From NCBI RefSeq assembly GCF_002370355.1, contig NZ_AP017929.1, positions 1,798,001 through 1,862,000 on the forward strand: a stretch of DNA of 64,000 nucleotides, in the 5' to 3' direction. Origin of the DNA: Latilactobacillus sakei subsp. sakei DSM 20017 = JCM 1157 (GTDB taxonomy: Bacteria; Bacillota; Bacilli; Lactobacillales; Lactobacillaceae). The position numbers were made by a program, and so were the translations under genes. This document shows positions 17,179 to 28,429 of this stretch, piece by piece. Each line of letters begins with the position of its first letter. The stretch's first letter is position 1. The notes beneath the pieces were generated by a model that saw only the letters and a program-made list of their open reading frames with translations, had not been told where the DNA came from and searched no databases.

Positions 17179-18330
17179 TTAGTCTGTTGCATTGTCTGGC
17201 TCGTCATCGCCCCAAACGGCGTCGTAAACGACATCGACAAGCGCTGTCCGCGTAACAATCCCCACTAAGCGATGGTCATCATCGACAACGGGCACGTACT
17301 TCCAACCACGCTTCAATATCCGTTCGATTGTATCGCGGACCAGATCGGTTTGATTCACAAAGTTGACCTTCGTCGACATGATATCTTGAACGGTACCAGC
17401 ATCTTTGTAATGATGGTCAATATTTTCCAAATCCACTAACCCTTGAAGCAGCTGTTGGTCGTCAACGACTAACAACGTATCAACCCGTCGTTGCCGCATT
17501 AATTTAATCGCAGAACTCAGTGATTGATCTGGCGTAATCGTGACCGGTGTCTTCAGCATAATTTGCCCAACAGTTTCGACATTTGGTTTAGCTTCCAATA
17601 ACCGATCGTGACCGATTAAGTCCTTAACAAAATCGTTGGCTGGTTGTCGTAAAATCTCATTAGGCGTGCCATATTGAATGATTTTGCCACCATCCATAAT
17701 CGCAATTCGTGATGATAATTTGAGTGCTTCGTCCATATCATGGGTTACAAAAATCACTGTTTTCCCCATTTCAACTTGGAGTTGTTTAACAAGATCTTGG
17801 AGTGCTTCTCGTGTAATCGGATCAAGTGCGCCAAATGGTTCGTCCATTAAAATAATATCCTGCCCAGCAGCCAACGCTCGGATAACACCGATTCGCTGTT
17901 GTTGACCACCTGATAATTGACTTGGATAACGATCTAAAAAATCAGCAGGTAATTCTACCAGTTTTAATAATTCCTGTGCCTTTTTTTCACGGTCTTCATC
18001 GGACCATTTCAACAGTTTGGGCACGATTGTAATATTGTCACGAATTGTCATATGGGGCATCAATCCGATATTTTGAATGACATAGCCAATTTTGCGCCGT
18101 AGTTTAACGGGATCCGTGTCCGCTAACGATTTACCATCCAGTGTAATTGTGCCGTGAGTGGGATTAATCATCCGGTTAATCATGCGCATTGTCGTTGTTT
18201 TGCCGGAACCAGACGTGCCAATTAGGCAAATGAATTCACCTTGATCAACTGTGAAGCTAATGTCATCAACGGCCTTATTACCACCGCGATAAATCTTTGA
18301 AACATGGTCAAATTCTAGATAATGTGCCAT
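17179..18330 (-). CDS. opuCA: osmoprotectant ABC transporter ATPase with CBS domains
   Basis: About 383 residues from the start [10 protein letters not shown] at 18330, chosen because AGGAGG lies 6 bases upstream; the frame is open 8 codons further. Walker [11 protein letters not shown], signature LSGGQQQR and Walker [13 protein letters not shown] are present. Two C-terminal CBS repeats (about residues 250-365) are the ionic-strength sensor in relatives such as OpuA. The tail is very acidic (DDEPDNATD). First gene of the opuC operon. Confidence 0.93.
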   Translation of the reverse strand: MAHYLEFDHVSKIYRGGNKAVDDISFTVDQGEFICLIGTSGSGKTTTMRMINRMINPTHGTITLDGKSLADTDPVKLRRKIGYVIQNIGLMPHMTIRDNITIVPKLLKWSDEDREKKAQELLKLVELPADFLDRYPSQLSGGQQQRIGVIRALAAGQDIILMDEPFGALDPITREALQDLVKQLQVEMGKTVIFVTHDMDEALKLSSRIAIMDGGKIIQYGTPNEILRQPANDFVKDLIGHDRLLEAKPNVETVGQIMLKTPVTITPDQSLSSAIKLMRQRRVDTLLVVDDQQLLQGLVDLENIDHHYKDAGTVQDIMSTKVNFVNQTDLVRDTIERILKRGWKYVPVVDDDHRLVGIVTRTALVDVVYDAVWGDDEPDNATD

Positions 18331-18378
18331 CAGTAACCTCCTAATAAATGTCATTGCATAAATTTATTTATATTATTC

Positions 18379-18407
18379 ATGTTAAGAAGATAAACAACAA
18401 GTGTCAA
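18379..18407 (-). promoter_or_regulatory. opuC operon promoter
   Basis: On the minus strand TTGACA (18407-18402), a 17-bp spacer and TAACAT (18384-18379) stand about 50 bases before opuCA. The -35 is perfect and the spacing ideal. No operator was recognised. Confidence 0.7.
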
Positions 18408-18535
18408 TTGATAAGGCTTACAACCAAGCGCTTATTCCGCTAAAAATCAGCTTTTAGACTATCGATTGCGAATTGTTTGTTCAATAGTGGTCAAATCAAT
18501 CAGATAAGCTTTTGCGAATACCTAATCTCCTGAAA

Positions 18536-18585
18536 AAAGGGCGCCAATAAGTTAGTTCTTAATACCTAACTTATTGGCGCCCTTT
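18536..18585. terminator. terminator after argR
   Basis: Long stem AAAGGGCGCCAATAAGTTAG with its full complement, separated by a 9-base loop. It ends argR on the minus strand before the opuC promoter region. Confidence 0.9.
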
Positions 18586-18601
18586 AATTAATTTTTAGTC
18601 G

Positions 18602-19072
18602 TTAATTTCGGTTAGTTCCCGCTAAATGTGCTGAAAAACGTTGATTTAAATCTGCCGCATGTGCTTCATCAGGACTGATAACTACAATTGTATCATGCCC
18701 AGCAAGCGTCCCAACAACATCCTCATACCCTAAGTCGTCGATTAACGCTGCTAGTAGATTACCGTTACTAGGCACGGTTTTAATCACGTTCATCACCTGA
18801 ACCTGCGTAATCGTCAAGGCGACTTCACGTAACTTATCGTTTAACCGTTGTTCTTGCGTCCGTTCATCGTCATGAAAAACGGTGTACCGCAATTCCCCGT
18901 TCACATCCCGGGCCTTAACAATCTGCATTTCACGAATATCACGTGAAATTGTCGCTTGCGTAGCGTCAATACCATCATCTCTTAATGTTGCTAATAATTC
19001 TTCTTGGGTTGTTATCACTTGTTGATTAATAATCTGTTCAATACGTGTCTGTCGATCTACCTTTTTCATCAT
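18602..19072 (-). CDS. argR: ArgR/AhrC-family transcriptional regulator
   Basis: 156 residues from MMKKVDRQ at 19072, which has GGAGGAG upstream; a longer frame reaches 19129 without an SD. The N-terminal winged helix spans about residues 5-75 (TQEELLATL, then QATISRDIREM as recognition region). The C-terminal oligomerisation and arginine-binding domain carries VGTLAGHDTIVVIS. It controls arginine metabolism in the family. No arginine genes lie in this window, so its targets are elsewhere. Divergent from the surface cluster. Confidence 0.9.
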   Translation of the reverse strand: MMKKVDRQTRIEQIINQQVITTQEELLATLRDDGIDATQATISRDIREMQIVKARDVNGELRYTVFHDDERTQEQRLNDKLREVALTITQVQVMNVIKTVPSNGNLLAALIDDLGYEDVVGTLAGHDTIVVISPDEAHAADLNQRFSAHLAGTNRN

Positions 19073-19194
19073 GATCACTCCTCCGATGAATCTGATTATC
19101 CCTATTATACCAGTTTTGGTGGCTAACAAACAGCGCTATCATTTTCAAATCTGATATCGGGCGTCAATCATTTTTGCTCACCGAATCACATTTA

Positions 19195-19223
19195 TTGACT
19201 TATTAATTTCAATTATTTATGAT
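19195..19223 (+). promoter_or_regulatory. promoter of the Csc-type surface cluster
   Basis: TTGACT (19195-19200), a 17-bp spacer and TATGAT (19218-19223) lie 38 bases before the first gene of the cluster. Confidence 0.65.
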
Positions 19224-19261
19224 TATTATAAGATATAAGATCAATCAAGGAGGCTATGCTG

Positions 19262-22099
19262 ATGAAGACCCCCGTTTCGTATCTCTTATTATTAAGTCTA
19301 TCGACTGCACTACTATCCCCTATTCATGTTAGTCGTGCTGAGGAATCAGCATCAGCCCCACCAAGTGAATCCCAATCTTCAGTCCTCGTTGAACCAGACG
19401 ATCCAAGCAATATACAATCCGCTGAATCGTCATCCGTCTCAACAACTGAAGAATCAGCGAAATCTGAATCAGAACCGATTAAAACACCGCCGCAAGAGCC
19501 AGTTGAACCAATCAAACCACTTGTGACACAAAATCCTGGTGTCAAAGCCGGTCTCACGCCCGTTGCGAATGCAGCCGAATTAAAAGCGGCTTTAGAAAAT
19601 GGCGAAAGCGTCCAACTAACAGCTGATATCACATTGAATGTGCTCGAAAGCTTGCTTGCTAGAATTCAAATCGGTAAAAATAATCCCCAAGACATTACCA
19701 TCGATGGCACCAATCCAACGACCGGACAGCGCCATTTATTAAATATTGCTGATATTGCTGTCCTAGCACCAACAACACAACTGTACATCGGCTCAACTGG
19801 TATGCAAAAGAAAACAATCAAATTTACAAATCTAAGAATTAATAATAATAACTACTATGGTCTCTGTCACCCAACAAATGAGTCTTACGCAAATGGTAGT
19901 ACGCTCTTGCTCGAAAATGTTGAATACAACAGTAGTGCGCAGTCACTTCATTTCATGCAGGGAGTGATCGCCTTTAGTGGTAACAATACCATTACCCAAA
20001 CTGCTGGTACTTGGTCACAAGAATTGGCTGAAACAGGCCGGTTAGACTTTAGAGGTGGGACAACGACCATCAATCATGCCGGTGGCGGCTCTTATGGCCT
20101 AATCCGAATTGATCAAAACCCAACTGATGGTATTGCCCCCGGTATTCAAGTTTCCGGTGGTGCAAAAGTTTCAATTACAACCAACAACGCTATTTTCCCG
20201 GCATCAGGCGCTGGTATTCCTCAGATTAATATCGAATCAAAAGGGTCTGGTTCCAATTTAGCACTCAATGCTGGTGGTCATATCTTCGGTGTCACTGGAT
20301 CAAGTAGCTCCAAAGCAGTTGCTTCAGATGGTGGTACTATCAATGTCACAAAGGCCAACAACTTCTATCAAACTGGTACGACTAACCGCACAATTGCTGC
20401 CACTAATAATGGTCATGTCAATTTGAAATTGGCAGGCAGTCTTTATTATTACGCACAAAGTCAATCACCAATGTCCGCAACCCAGGACAGTACAATCGAT
20501 ATTCAATCAACCACTAATCTCTTTACCTCTTATCTACAAAAAAGCCCCATTACAGCGGACAAGAATAGTACGATAAAACTCGCTTCTAATTCAGACGTCT
20601 TCGGTGCATATGTTCAAGATAGTCCAATAAGTGCCACTAACAATAGTTCGGTTAACTTAAACGCTGGTAAAGATATTTTTGCCTATATCTATAACCCCTC
20701 AAGTGGTAATCCAATCATGCAAATGACAACCGACACCACTTCTAAGATGACCTTAACCGCCAAAGATGCGTTTATCCGTAACATCCAAGCCAATGGTCTT
20801 AAATTGGATATTGGTGGTCAACTATCAGCCACTTTTGGTCAATATTTAGCTGTTTCAGGTGCGCGACCGCTTATGCATGACTTCCGTGACAACAGTATTA
20901 TTGACCTCACCATCATCGGTGCGCAAAGTATTGCCAACGGGCTCATTCCACTAGCGAGTGCTGGTTCTTACATGAAAATTGGCGATGACAGTCAAGTCAC
21001 TATTAATAATCAAACAACCACTAACCAATCTGTCCTATTTGGCCTCAGTGGTAGCAACAGTCCCGTTACAATTGGCGATTCTGATGTCACTATCAACAAC
21101 AATACGGTTGCCGCAACCCGACTATTTGAAAACATTAAATTTAACCTTGAAAACACAACTAGTCAATCCCCACACACCATTTATCGTGGCGTCAGTTTAA
21201 CTGAAAAGGATCAAACCAAAACGATTTATCCATTCGTTCACTTTGATAGCACCATTGGCACCACTAACACAACGAACAGTTCTGACACGACTTTCAAAAC
21301 GAAATTTGAAAGTCTCACTTCTACTCAAAATATTGCGCAACTTCATTTGCACGATCCACTACCACCTGAAATCATCACCCTTATCAACACTGGTGGACTC
21401 CCTACCGATGATGCCCAGAAATTTAAATTTGCTTTAAATGGGACCGCGACTCCTGCCAGTGAGCTCACGCTGAACTTTCTAAGCGCCGCGGGACAATCAT
21501 TATTAAAAGGCCCTGCTAAAGCAGCGGCTGCCAACCAGGCTTTCGACTATCAATTTGAATCTGATTTACCAACGCAGCCCAATCAGATTGTTGTCGAAGC
21601 TAACTACCCAGCACCATACGCGCTCACAACGCCTGTTCGGAAGGTTCTAAAGGATATTCCAGCTGGTAAGCTAGGCTTTCTAGCAGCACCAACTCACCTC
21701 AATTTTGGCAGTCTCCCACTTACCAATAGTCAAAGTCCTCTCTACCCCTATACTAAGACAGCAGATACCAGTCTGATTGTCTCTGATCCACGCGCCACTA
21801 CCCGGGGAGACTGGGCCGTTCAGGTCAACCTCAAGCAACCTTTTACCGCTGGTCAGGCCACACTCGATAATGCCCTAATTTGGCGTAAGGATCAGACCAC
21901 TAAACCATTGGTTGCCGGACAACCGCAACAACTCTATTCAAAGGCCGCTCATGCACCGATTCAACCCGGCGCAGATGAAACGGATTTGACGGATTTACTC
22001 CACGAAACTGTTCAAACCCAATTTCCAGCTGGTCCTAAACAAACCGCAACCCCATATACCGCTGAATTAGAATTAATGCTCATCACTGCCCCCAATTAA
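19262..22099 (+). CDS. large WxL-domain cell-surface protein with repetitive beta-rich core
   Basis: About 945 residues from ATG 19262, favoured because AGGAGG is 8 bases upstream. A signal peptide ends near HVSRAEE. A Ser/Glu/Pro linker follows (about residues 27-95), then a long Asn/Thr/Gly-rich region (about 100-560) with recurring short strands such as ATNNGHVNLK and ATNNSSVNLN, suggestive of a beta-helix. The C-terminal WxL-type domain has a first motif GDWAVQV (about residue 849), but the second is degenerate: YTAELELML with no Trp. Likely binds the cell wall non-covalently and acts as an adhesin or carbohydrate-binding protein; the ligand is unknown. Confidence 0.8.
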   Translation: MKTPVSYLLLLSLSTALLSPIHVSRAEESASAPPSESQSSVLVEPDDPSNIQSAESSSVSTTEESAKSESEPIKTPPQEPVEPIKPLVTQNPGVKAGLTPVANAAELKAALENGESVQLTADITLNVLESLLARIQIGKNNPQDITIDGTNPTTGQRHLLNIADIAVLAPTTQLYIGSTGMQKKTIKFTNLRINNNNYYGLCHPTNESYANGSTLLLENVEYNSSAQSLHFMQGVIAFSGNNTITQTAGTWSQELAETGRLDFRGGTTTINHAGGGSYGLIRIDQNPTDGIAPGIQVSGGAKVSITTNNAIFPASGAGIPQINIESKGSGSNLALNAGGHIFGVTGSSSSKAVASDGGTINVTKANNFYQTGTTNRTIAATNNGHVNLKLAGSLYYYAQSQSPMSATQDSTIDIQSTTNLFTSYLQKSPITADKNSTIKLASNSDVFGAYVQDSPISATNNSSVNLNAGKDIFAYIYNPSSGNPIMQMTTDTTSKMTLTAKDAFIRNIQANGLKLDIGGQLSATFGQYLAVSGARPLMHDFRDNSIIDLTIIGAQSIANGLIPLASAGSYMKIGDDSQVTINNQTTTNQSVLFGLSGSNSPVTIGDSDVTINNNTVAATRLFENIKFNLENTTSQSPHTIYRGVSLTEKDQTKTIYPFVHFDSTIGTTNTTNSSDTTFKTKFESLTSTQNIAQLHLHDPLPPEIITLINTGGLPTDDAQKFKFALNGTATPASELTLNFLSAAGQSLLKGPAKAAAANQAFDYQFESDLPTQPNQIVVEANYPAPYALTTPVRKVLKDIPAGKLGFLAAPTHLNFGSLPLTNSQSPLYPYTKTADTSLIVSDPRATTRGDWAVQVNLKQPFTAGQATLDNALIWRKDQTTKPLVAGQPQQLYSKAAHAPIQPGADETDLTDLLHETVQTQFPAGPKQTATPYTAELELMLITAPN

Positions 22100-22120
22100 A
22101 TCGTTAGGAGGTTAGAGGCG

Positions 22121-22477
22121 ATGTATAAACGCTATTTTTTCACTTTTCTGTTAGGTGGTAGTCTATTATTCACACCGATTCGAGCAGAGGCTGTGCCCGC
22201 TAGTTCGAGTGCGACAATTCAATTTAGCAATCAGCAGACGCTACCGGTCGTCCCCCTACCACGACCACCTTTGATTGCCGCACCCGACAATGCGGGCACC
22301 ATTCACAACGAATGGCACATGACACCACTCGAATATGCACCACCATTAACACAACGGTTACCACAAACCAGTATTACCGATATACGCTATTATCAACTTA
22401 GCGGATTGCTCCTATTATTAACCACTATTCTACTCATTAAGAAAGAGGCGACCTACTATGAAAAAAACAATGATTAG
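22121..22477 (+). CDS. small LPQTS-anchored surface protein (CscD-like)
   Basis: 118 residues with an N-terminal signal peptide (ending about RAEAVPA) and a short Pro-rich middle (PVVPLPRPP). A sortase-type signal LPQTS is followed by a hydrophobic helix (GLLLLLTTILLI) and a charged tail. Csc clusters usually carry one such small sortase-anchored protein. It overlaps the next WxL gene by 20 bases. LPQTS follows the LPXTG pattern except for Ser at the last position. Confidence 0.78.
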   Translation: MYKRYFFTFLLGGSLLFTPIRAEAVPASSSATIQFSNQQTLPVVPLPRPPLIAAPDNAGTIHNEWHMTPLEYAPPLTQRLPQTSITDIRYYQLSGLLLLLTTILLIKKEATYYEKNND

Positions 22478-23159
22478 CACAACTTTATTCTCACTACTCG
22501 CAACAACAACTCTTCTGTCAGCAGGCCAAATCCAAGCAGCTCCTACGGAAGTTGAAAAACAAACGACTGATGCAGCGGTTGTCTTCACTGAAAAAAGTAA
22601 TCCATTAGTGATTACCGCTGTTCCAGACTTTCATTTCGGCTCCCATGAAATCGATCGTTCAGCTGACAAAGATTTAGCAGCGGTGGAAAGTGGCTCTCAT
22701 ATTGGCACAGTAAACACGCTTACCACTAGTAATGTTGTTTCAATTCAAGATGATCGTAGCCAAGCTAAATTAGACGGTTGGGACCTACAAGTGGCCCAAA
22801 CAGATTTCGCTAACGCTGGCACTACTGACGCAAGTGACGCAGATGCTTCCGATGTCTTAACCGGCGTTAACATTTGGTTTAAAACACCAAACGTCACAAT
22901 TGATGGTGCTAACAAGGGCGATGCTGCCTTACCAACGACTAGCGATCAAACGGTTCAAGTTAACGACCAAGCAAGTACCTTTATGAAAGGTGGCGCGACA
23001 TCCTTCGGGAGCGTTGTAGCAACCCTAGGCACTGCACCAACATCAGGAACAGATAGTGATGCTATCTTCCTCCACGTACCAAAAACTGTTAATCCAACTG
23101 ACAAAGCACATTACCAATCAGATATCACATGGACTTTAATCGCTAGCCCAAATAGCTAA
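22458..23159 (+). CDS. WxL-domain surface protein (CscB-like)
   Basis: 233 residues: a signal peptide ends about QIQAAPTE, then one WxL domain. The two WxL motifs are clear: GWDLQVAQ near residue 107 and ITWTLIASP at the end. Such proteins attach non-covalently to peptidoglycan in Gram-positive bacteria. The SD AAAGAGGCG lies inside the preceding gene, so the cluster is translated as an operon. Confidence 0.88.
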   Translation: MKKTMISTTLFSLLATTTLLSAGQIQAAPTEVEKQTTDAAVVFTEKSNPLVITAVPDFHFGSHEIDRSADKDLAAVESGSHIGTVNTLTTSNVVSIQDDRSQAKLDGWDLQVAQTDFANAGTTDASDADASDVLTGVNIWFKTPNVTIDGANKGDAALPTTSDQTVQVNDQASTFMKGGATSFGSVVATLGTAPTSGTDSDAIFLHVPKTVNPTDKAHYQSDITWTLIASPNS

Positions 23160-23176
23160 CAAAGGAGTTTTTGAAT

Positions 23177-24232
23177 ATGCGGACAACAATTAAAAGACTA
23201 GTTATCGGCCTATTATTTGGCCTAATTGCCCTCTTCGCCCACGCGCAAGCCACTCAAGCCGCGCAACCCGTAGCAGATTTTGCGATGACAATTATTCCGC
23301 CTGACAATCAGGCCGACAAACAATTAAGTTATTTTGATTTAGTTGTCCAACCCAAGCAACAACAAGATCTCCAGATTAAATTAGTTAATCATAAGGACAA
23401 ACCAATTAAGGTTCGTGTGCAAACTAACACGGCGACTACCAATATTAACGGCGTCGTCAATTACAGCGATAACGTGAATCAATCGGATAAAACACTCAAA
23501 TATCCGTTGGGCAAACATTTGAAACCGGCCAAAAAGAACATTACGTTAACCGCTCATGAACAAAAAGTCGTCAATATTCGCTTAACAGCGCCTGATAAAG
23601 CTTTTAAAGGCCAATTAGTTGGTGGGATTAGCGCGACTGAAGTCCCAACAACAGCAAAAACAACACAGCAGATTAGCGTGCGTAATAAGTTTGCGTATGC
23701 AGTTGCAGTAGTTGCCCGTAGCAATGACCAAAGTGTCACACCAGAATTCAAACTCGGTGCTGTCAAAACTGGTCAACATATGGGGACCAACCAAATCATT
23801 GCCAATATTCGCAATGTACAACCTAAGTTCCAGAATCAAACCTCATTAAACGCTTTTGTCACCAAGCGTAACCAAAAGACGAAGCTTTATCAAACTGAGA
23901 AAAAGCAAGTCCAATTTGCACCAAACTCGGTTATGCAGTTCTATCTACCGCTTAATGATCGGTTTAAACCAGGCCGTTACACGCTTGATTTAACAGTCCG
24001 TTCAGAAGGTCGTACCTGGCACTTCACACGTCACTTTACAATCAGCCGCCAAGCAGCGGCCAAGTGGAACCAACAAGATGTCAGCTTGACGCCTGAAACA
24101 GACTACTGGCCTTACATCTTGGCAGGTTTAACACTTATTCTACTGATTCTGGCTTACGTCTACTGGCGTTACCGAAAGAAACAAAAAGAAAATCAAGCGC
24201 TCAAAGATGAAATTAATCGCTTAAAATCTTAA
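23177..24232 (+). CDS. DUF916/DUF3324 membrane-anchored surface protein (CscA-like)
   Basis: About 351 residues from ATG 23177 (AAAGGAG 9 bases upstream; the frame also allows TTG 23171). A signal peptide ends near ATQAAQP, then a DUF916-like domain (about 35-155, DLVVQPKQQQDLQIKLVN) and a DUF3324-like domain (about 165-295). One TM helix (about 314-333) and a basic cytoplasmic tail complete it. In WxL clusters this protein is thought to scaffold the WxL proteins. Last gene, ended by a terminator. Confidence 0.88.
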   Translation: MRTTIKRLVIGLLFGLIALFAHAQATQAAQPVADFAMTIIPPDNQADKQLSYFDLVVQPKQQQDLQIKLVNHKDKPIKVRVQTNTATTNINGVVNYSDNVNQSDKTLKYPLGKHLKPAKKNITLTAHEQKVVNIRLTAPDKAFKGQLVGGISATEVPTTAKTTQQISVRNKFAYAVAVVARSNDQSVTPEFKLGAVKTGQHMGTNQIIANIRNVQPKFQNQTSLNAFVTKRNQKTKLYQTEKKQVQFAPNSVMQFYLPLNDRFKPGRYTLDLTVRSEGRTWHFTRHFTISRQAAAKWNQQDVSLTPETDYWPYILAGLTLILLILAYVYWRYRKKQKENQALKDEINRLKS

Positions 24233-24238
24233 CCAAAC

Positions 24239-24271
24239 AAAAAAGAGTTACTCTTAGAAGTAACTTTTTTT
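24239..24271. terminator. terminator after the surface cluster
   Basis: Stem AAAGAGTTACT/AAGTAACTTTTT with a 5-base loop and a T-run; also placed to end the VOC-family gene on the other strand. Confidence 0.8.
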
Positions 24272-24277
24272 GTCGGC

Positions 24278-24655
24278 TTAAACCGTTAATTCAATTAAAT
24301 TCTGTTCTGGATCTTGAACGACTGCCTCGTAATAACCATCACCTGTTACTCGTGGGCCATTTAGCAATGGTAAGCCTTGTGCTTGAAACTTAGCCACTAA
24401 TTGGTCAACTGCAGTTTCACTACCAACAGCCATCGCTAAGTGCGCAAATTGGCCCCTAGTTGCTAAGCCGGCTAGTTCACTATCTTGGTGCATAATTTCT
24501 AAACGCGCACCATCTGCGAAAGTTAAAAAGTATGATTGGAACCCTTTTTTGTGGTTCTCATACAACTCACCCACAGTCGCTTGAAACATCGTTTGATAAA
24601 AAGCCTTCATTGCTTCTAAATCGTGAACCCATAAACCAATATGTTCGATATGCAT
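24278..24655 (-). CDS. VOC/glyoxalase-family protein
   Basis: 126 residues from MHIEHIGLWV at 24655 (GAGGG 8 bases upstream; a GTG at 24670 overlaps that SD). One vicinal-oxygen-chelate domain pair: the metal ligands would be His 5 (IEHIG), Glu 58 region (ARLEIMH), His in GQFAHLAM and Glu in NLIELTV. Length and layout match lactoylglutathione lyase-like proteins, but the substrate is not established. Monocistronic. Confidence 0.82.
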   Translation of the reverse strand: MHIEHIGLWVHDLEAMKAFYQTMFQATVGELYENHKKGFQSYFLTFADGARLEIMHQDSELAGLATRGQFAHLAMAVGSETAVDQLVAKFQAQGLPLLNGPRVTGDGYYEAVVQDPEQNLIELTV

Positions 24656-24725
24656 TAAATTAACCCTCACTTATGTTTGATAATTCTATTATGACATTGA
24701 TTTAAAACGGTTACAACGATAGTAT

Positions 24726-24758
24726 AAAAAAAGGCGTCTCAGTAATGAGATGCCCTTT
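24726..24758 (-). terminator. terminator upstream of the VOC gene
   Basis: Minus-strand stem AAAGGGCATCTCA-ttac-TGAGACGCCTTT followed by seven T. It closes the structured element (copy 2) that follows the eno terminator. Confidence 0.75.
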
Positions 24759-24760
24759 CT

Positions 24761-24874
24761 TAACATGCTTTTCAAGCAAAATTTCTGCGCTTAGCTACGT
24801 ATTGCAAACAATCGGTTACACCGATTATTCACAACACTAGGCTAATGCTCAAAATCTAACCAAGCTTGTACGCA
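24761..24874 (-). repeat. structured intergenic element, full copy 2
   Basis: Aligns with copy 1 at 1196-1309: ATTTTG and TTAGC pair with GCTAA and CAGAAAT, GTGTTG with CAATAC, and AATCGG with CCGATT. The stems GTCTGG/CCAGAC and CCAAC/GTTGG of copy 1 are replaced by different but still complementary bases. The single-stranded segments TGAG-ATTAGC, GTGAAT, TTTGC and GCTAA-CGCAG are conserved. It fills most of the 340-base gap between eno and the VOC gene. Confidence 0.65.
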
Positions 24875-24913
24875 TTCATCGGGCTTTTCGAACCAGTCTT
24901 TTCCGGTTAACTA

Positions 24914-24956
24914 CAAAACAGGCGTCACGGTGAAAACCACCGTAACGCCTGTTTTT
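24914..24956 (-). terminator. eno operon terminator
   Basis: Minus-strand stem AAAACAGGCGTTACGGTG-gttt-CACCGTGACGCCTGTTTT, 15 or more paired bases, just after eno. Confidence 0.88.
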
Positions 24957-24992
24957 AGGTTAATCCTCAAAGCCTAAACGGCTCGAACGCAC
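24957..24992 (-). repeat. half copy of the structured intergenic element
   Basis: Between the eno stop codon and its terminator the minus strand reads TTTGAGGATTAACCTA, matching the 5' half of the full element (TTCTGAGGATTAGC). The 3' half is replaced by the terminator. Confidence 0.4.
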
Positions 24993-24995
24993 CTA

Positions 24996-26321
<1,326 letters not shown>

Positions 26322-26408
26322 TCACCAGCACTTTTTTGGATGTCAGGCAAAGCCCACATCTTATTTTAGCTAATTTTTAGTGATTCGTAAATACATACGA
26401 GCGAAAAA

Positions 26409-27164
26409 TTAGTCGTTAAAGTGAACAAGATCTAAGAATGAAGCAGGTTCCATGCTTGCGCCACCAACTAAACCACCATCGATGTCTTCTTTGCCCATGA
26501 TTTCTTTAACGTTTGCAGGTTTAACTGAACCACCGTATTGGATACGAACTTTGTCAGCAACTGTTTGGTCGTATAACTTAGCAACTGTTTGACGAACAAC
26601 AGCACAGATTTCTTGTGCTTGGTCAGCAGAAGCAGTTTTACCAGTACCGATTGCCCAGATTGGTTCGTAAGCAATAACCATTGAGCTAACTTGGTCAGCT
26701 GAAAGGCCTTTAAGACCTTCTGTTACTTGGTTTGAAACCCATTCTTCAGCTTTGCCAGCTTCACGAGTTTCTAATGATTCACCACAACAGAAGATAGGTG
26801 TCATGTTGTTTTTGAAGATTGCGTGTGCTTTTTTGTTGATATCTTCATCAGTTTCGTGGAAGTAATCACGACGTTCTGAATGACCGATGATGACGTAATC
26901 AACACCCATTTCATTCAAAGTTTTTGGTGAAGTTTCGCCAGTGAATGCACCAGCTTCTTCGAAGTAACAGTTTTCAGCAGCAACTTTTAAGTCTGTGCCT
27001 TTAGCTGCTTCTAATAAAGCAGGTAAGTCAACAGCAGGTGCACCGATAACTGATTCTGTTTGATCAAACTTAGGTAAGTTGGCTTTGATAGCATTAACGA
27101 ACTCAGTTGTTTGAGTTGGGTTCATGTTCATTTTCCAGTTACCAGCAATGATTGGTTTACGCAT
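26409..27164 (-). CDS. tpiA: triosephosphate isomerase
   Basis: 251 residues, normal length. Interconverts dihydroxyacetone phosphate and glyceraldehyde 3-phosphate. Catalytic residues are visible in GNWKMN (Lys), IGHSERR (His) and [12 protein letters not shown] (Glu and the flexible loop), with GGSVKPAN near the end binding phosphate. It sits 25 bases after pgk. Codon bias like its neighbours. Confidence 0.97.
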   Translation of the reverse strand: MRKPIIAGNWKMNMNPTQTTEFVNAIKANLPKFDQTESVIGAPAVDLPALLEAAKGTDLKVAAENCYFEEAGAFTGETSPKTLNEMGVDYVIIGHSERRDYFHETDEDINKKAHAIFKNNMTPIFCCGESLETREAGKAEEWVSNQVTEGLKGLSADQVSSMVIAYEPIWAIGTGKTASADQAQEICAVVRQTVAKLYDQTVADKVRIQYGGSVKPANVKEIMGKEDIDGGLVGGASMEPASFLDLVHFND

Positions 27165-27189
27165 GAGAAAATCTCCTCTTAATTTAAAA

Positions 27190-28404
27190 TTATTTGTCTG
27201 AAATAGCAGCGATACCAGGTAATGTCTTACCTTCTAGGTATTCAAGTGATGCGCCACCACCAGTAGAAATATGTGTTAACTTGTCGCCAACGCCTAATTT
27301 CTTAACTGCGGCTGTTGAATCGCCACCACCGACGATTGTTGTAGCACCTGATAAGTTACCTAAGAATTCGCCAATTGCCAATGTACCTTTAGCAAAGTTG
27401 TCCATTTCGAACACACCCATAGGGCCGTTCCAAACAACAGTCTTAGCATCTTTAAGAACATTTTCGAAGTCAGCGATTGCTTTAGGTCCGATATCTAATG
27501 CCATGTAGCCATCAGGAATGTTACCTTCAACAGTTTCTGTCTTAGCATCGTTTGAGAATGCGTCTGCAACAACGTTATCAACAGGCAATACTAATTTGTC
27601 GCCAGCTTTTTCGATTAATTCTTTAGCTAATTCGATCTTATCTTCTTCAACTAATGAGTTACCAATTGATAAACCTTTAGCAGCGTAGAAAGTATAAGTC
27701 ATACCACCACCAACAATAACTTTGTCAGCTTTAGCTAATAAATGTTCGATAACACCAATCTTGTCAGAAACCTTTGCGCCACCTAAGATAGCAACAAATG
27801 GACGTTCTGGCGCGTCAACTGCTTCGCCCAAGAATTTGATTTCTTTTTCTAATAAGTAACCAGCAACTGCAGGTTTGTTATTAGCTTTCATAGCTGTTGC
27901 AATCCCAACGTTTGATGCGTGAGCACGGTGAGCTGTACCGAAAGCGTCGTTGACGAACATGTCGCCTAATGATGCCCAGTATTCGCCCAACTTAGGATCG
28001 TTTTTACTTTCGCGTTTGCCAAAGTCGTTGTCGATATCTTGGAAACGAGTGTTTTCCATCACTAATACTTGGCCATCAGTCATAGCATCGATAGCAGTTT
28101 CTAATTCTTGACCTTCGTTTGAAGCAACGAAAGTAACGTCTTTGTTTAATAATTCGCCAAGACGTGCAGCAACTGGTTTCAATGTCAATTCTTTCTTGTC
28201 TTCGTCACTCTTGATACGGCCCAAGTGAGAAAGTAAGATAGCCTTGCCACCATTGTCGATGATGTATTGGATTGTTGGTAAAGCAGCTACGATACGGTTA
28301 TCGTCACCGATAACGCCGCCTTTGATTGGTACATTAAAGTCAACACGTACTAAGACTTTTTTGCCTTTAATATCTTTTAAATCTGCAACTGTTTGTTTTG
28401 CCAT
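27190..28404 (-). CDS. pgk: phosphoglycerate kinase
   Basis: 404 residues, a little longer than the common 390-400. Transfers phosphate from 1,3-bisphosphoglycerate to ADP. N-domain motif [10 protein letters not shown]-domain motifs [18 protein letters not shown] and GGGDSTAAV (nucleotide binding). The SD AGGAGG is strong. It follows gapA by 100 bases containing a terminator-like hairpin. Confidence 0.97.
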   Translation of the reverse strand: MAKQTVADLKDIKGKKVLVRVDFNVPIKGGVIGDDNRIVAALPTIQYIIDNGGKAILLSHLGRIKSDEDKKELTLKPVAARLGELLNKDVTFVASNEGQELETAIDAMTDGQVLVMENTRFQDIDNDFGKRESKNDPKLGEYWASLGDMFVNDAFGTAHRAHASNVGIATAMKANNKPAVAGYLLEKEIKFLGEAVDAPERPFVAILGGAKVSDKIGVIEHLLAKADKVIVGGGMTYTFYAAKGLSIGNSLVEEDKIELAKELIEKAGDKLVLPVDNVVADAFSNDAKTETVEGNIPDGYMALDIGPKAIADFENVLKDAKTVVWNGPMGVFEMDNFAKGTLAIGEFLGNLSGATTIVGGGDSTAAVKKLGVGDKLTHISTGGGASLEYLEGKTLPGIAAISDK

Positions 28405-28429
28405 GTGGACAAACCTCCTAGATTTTCAT

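Noticed and set aside
19324-19632. Minus-strand frame within the large surface-protein gene
   Set aside because: Ser/Gly-rich antisense of the Ser/Glu linker, no SD.
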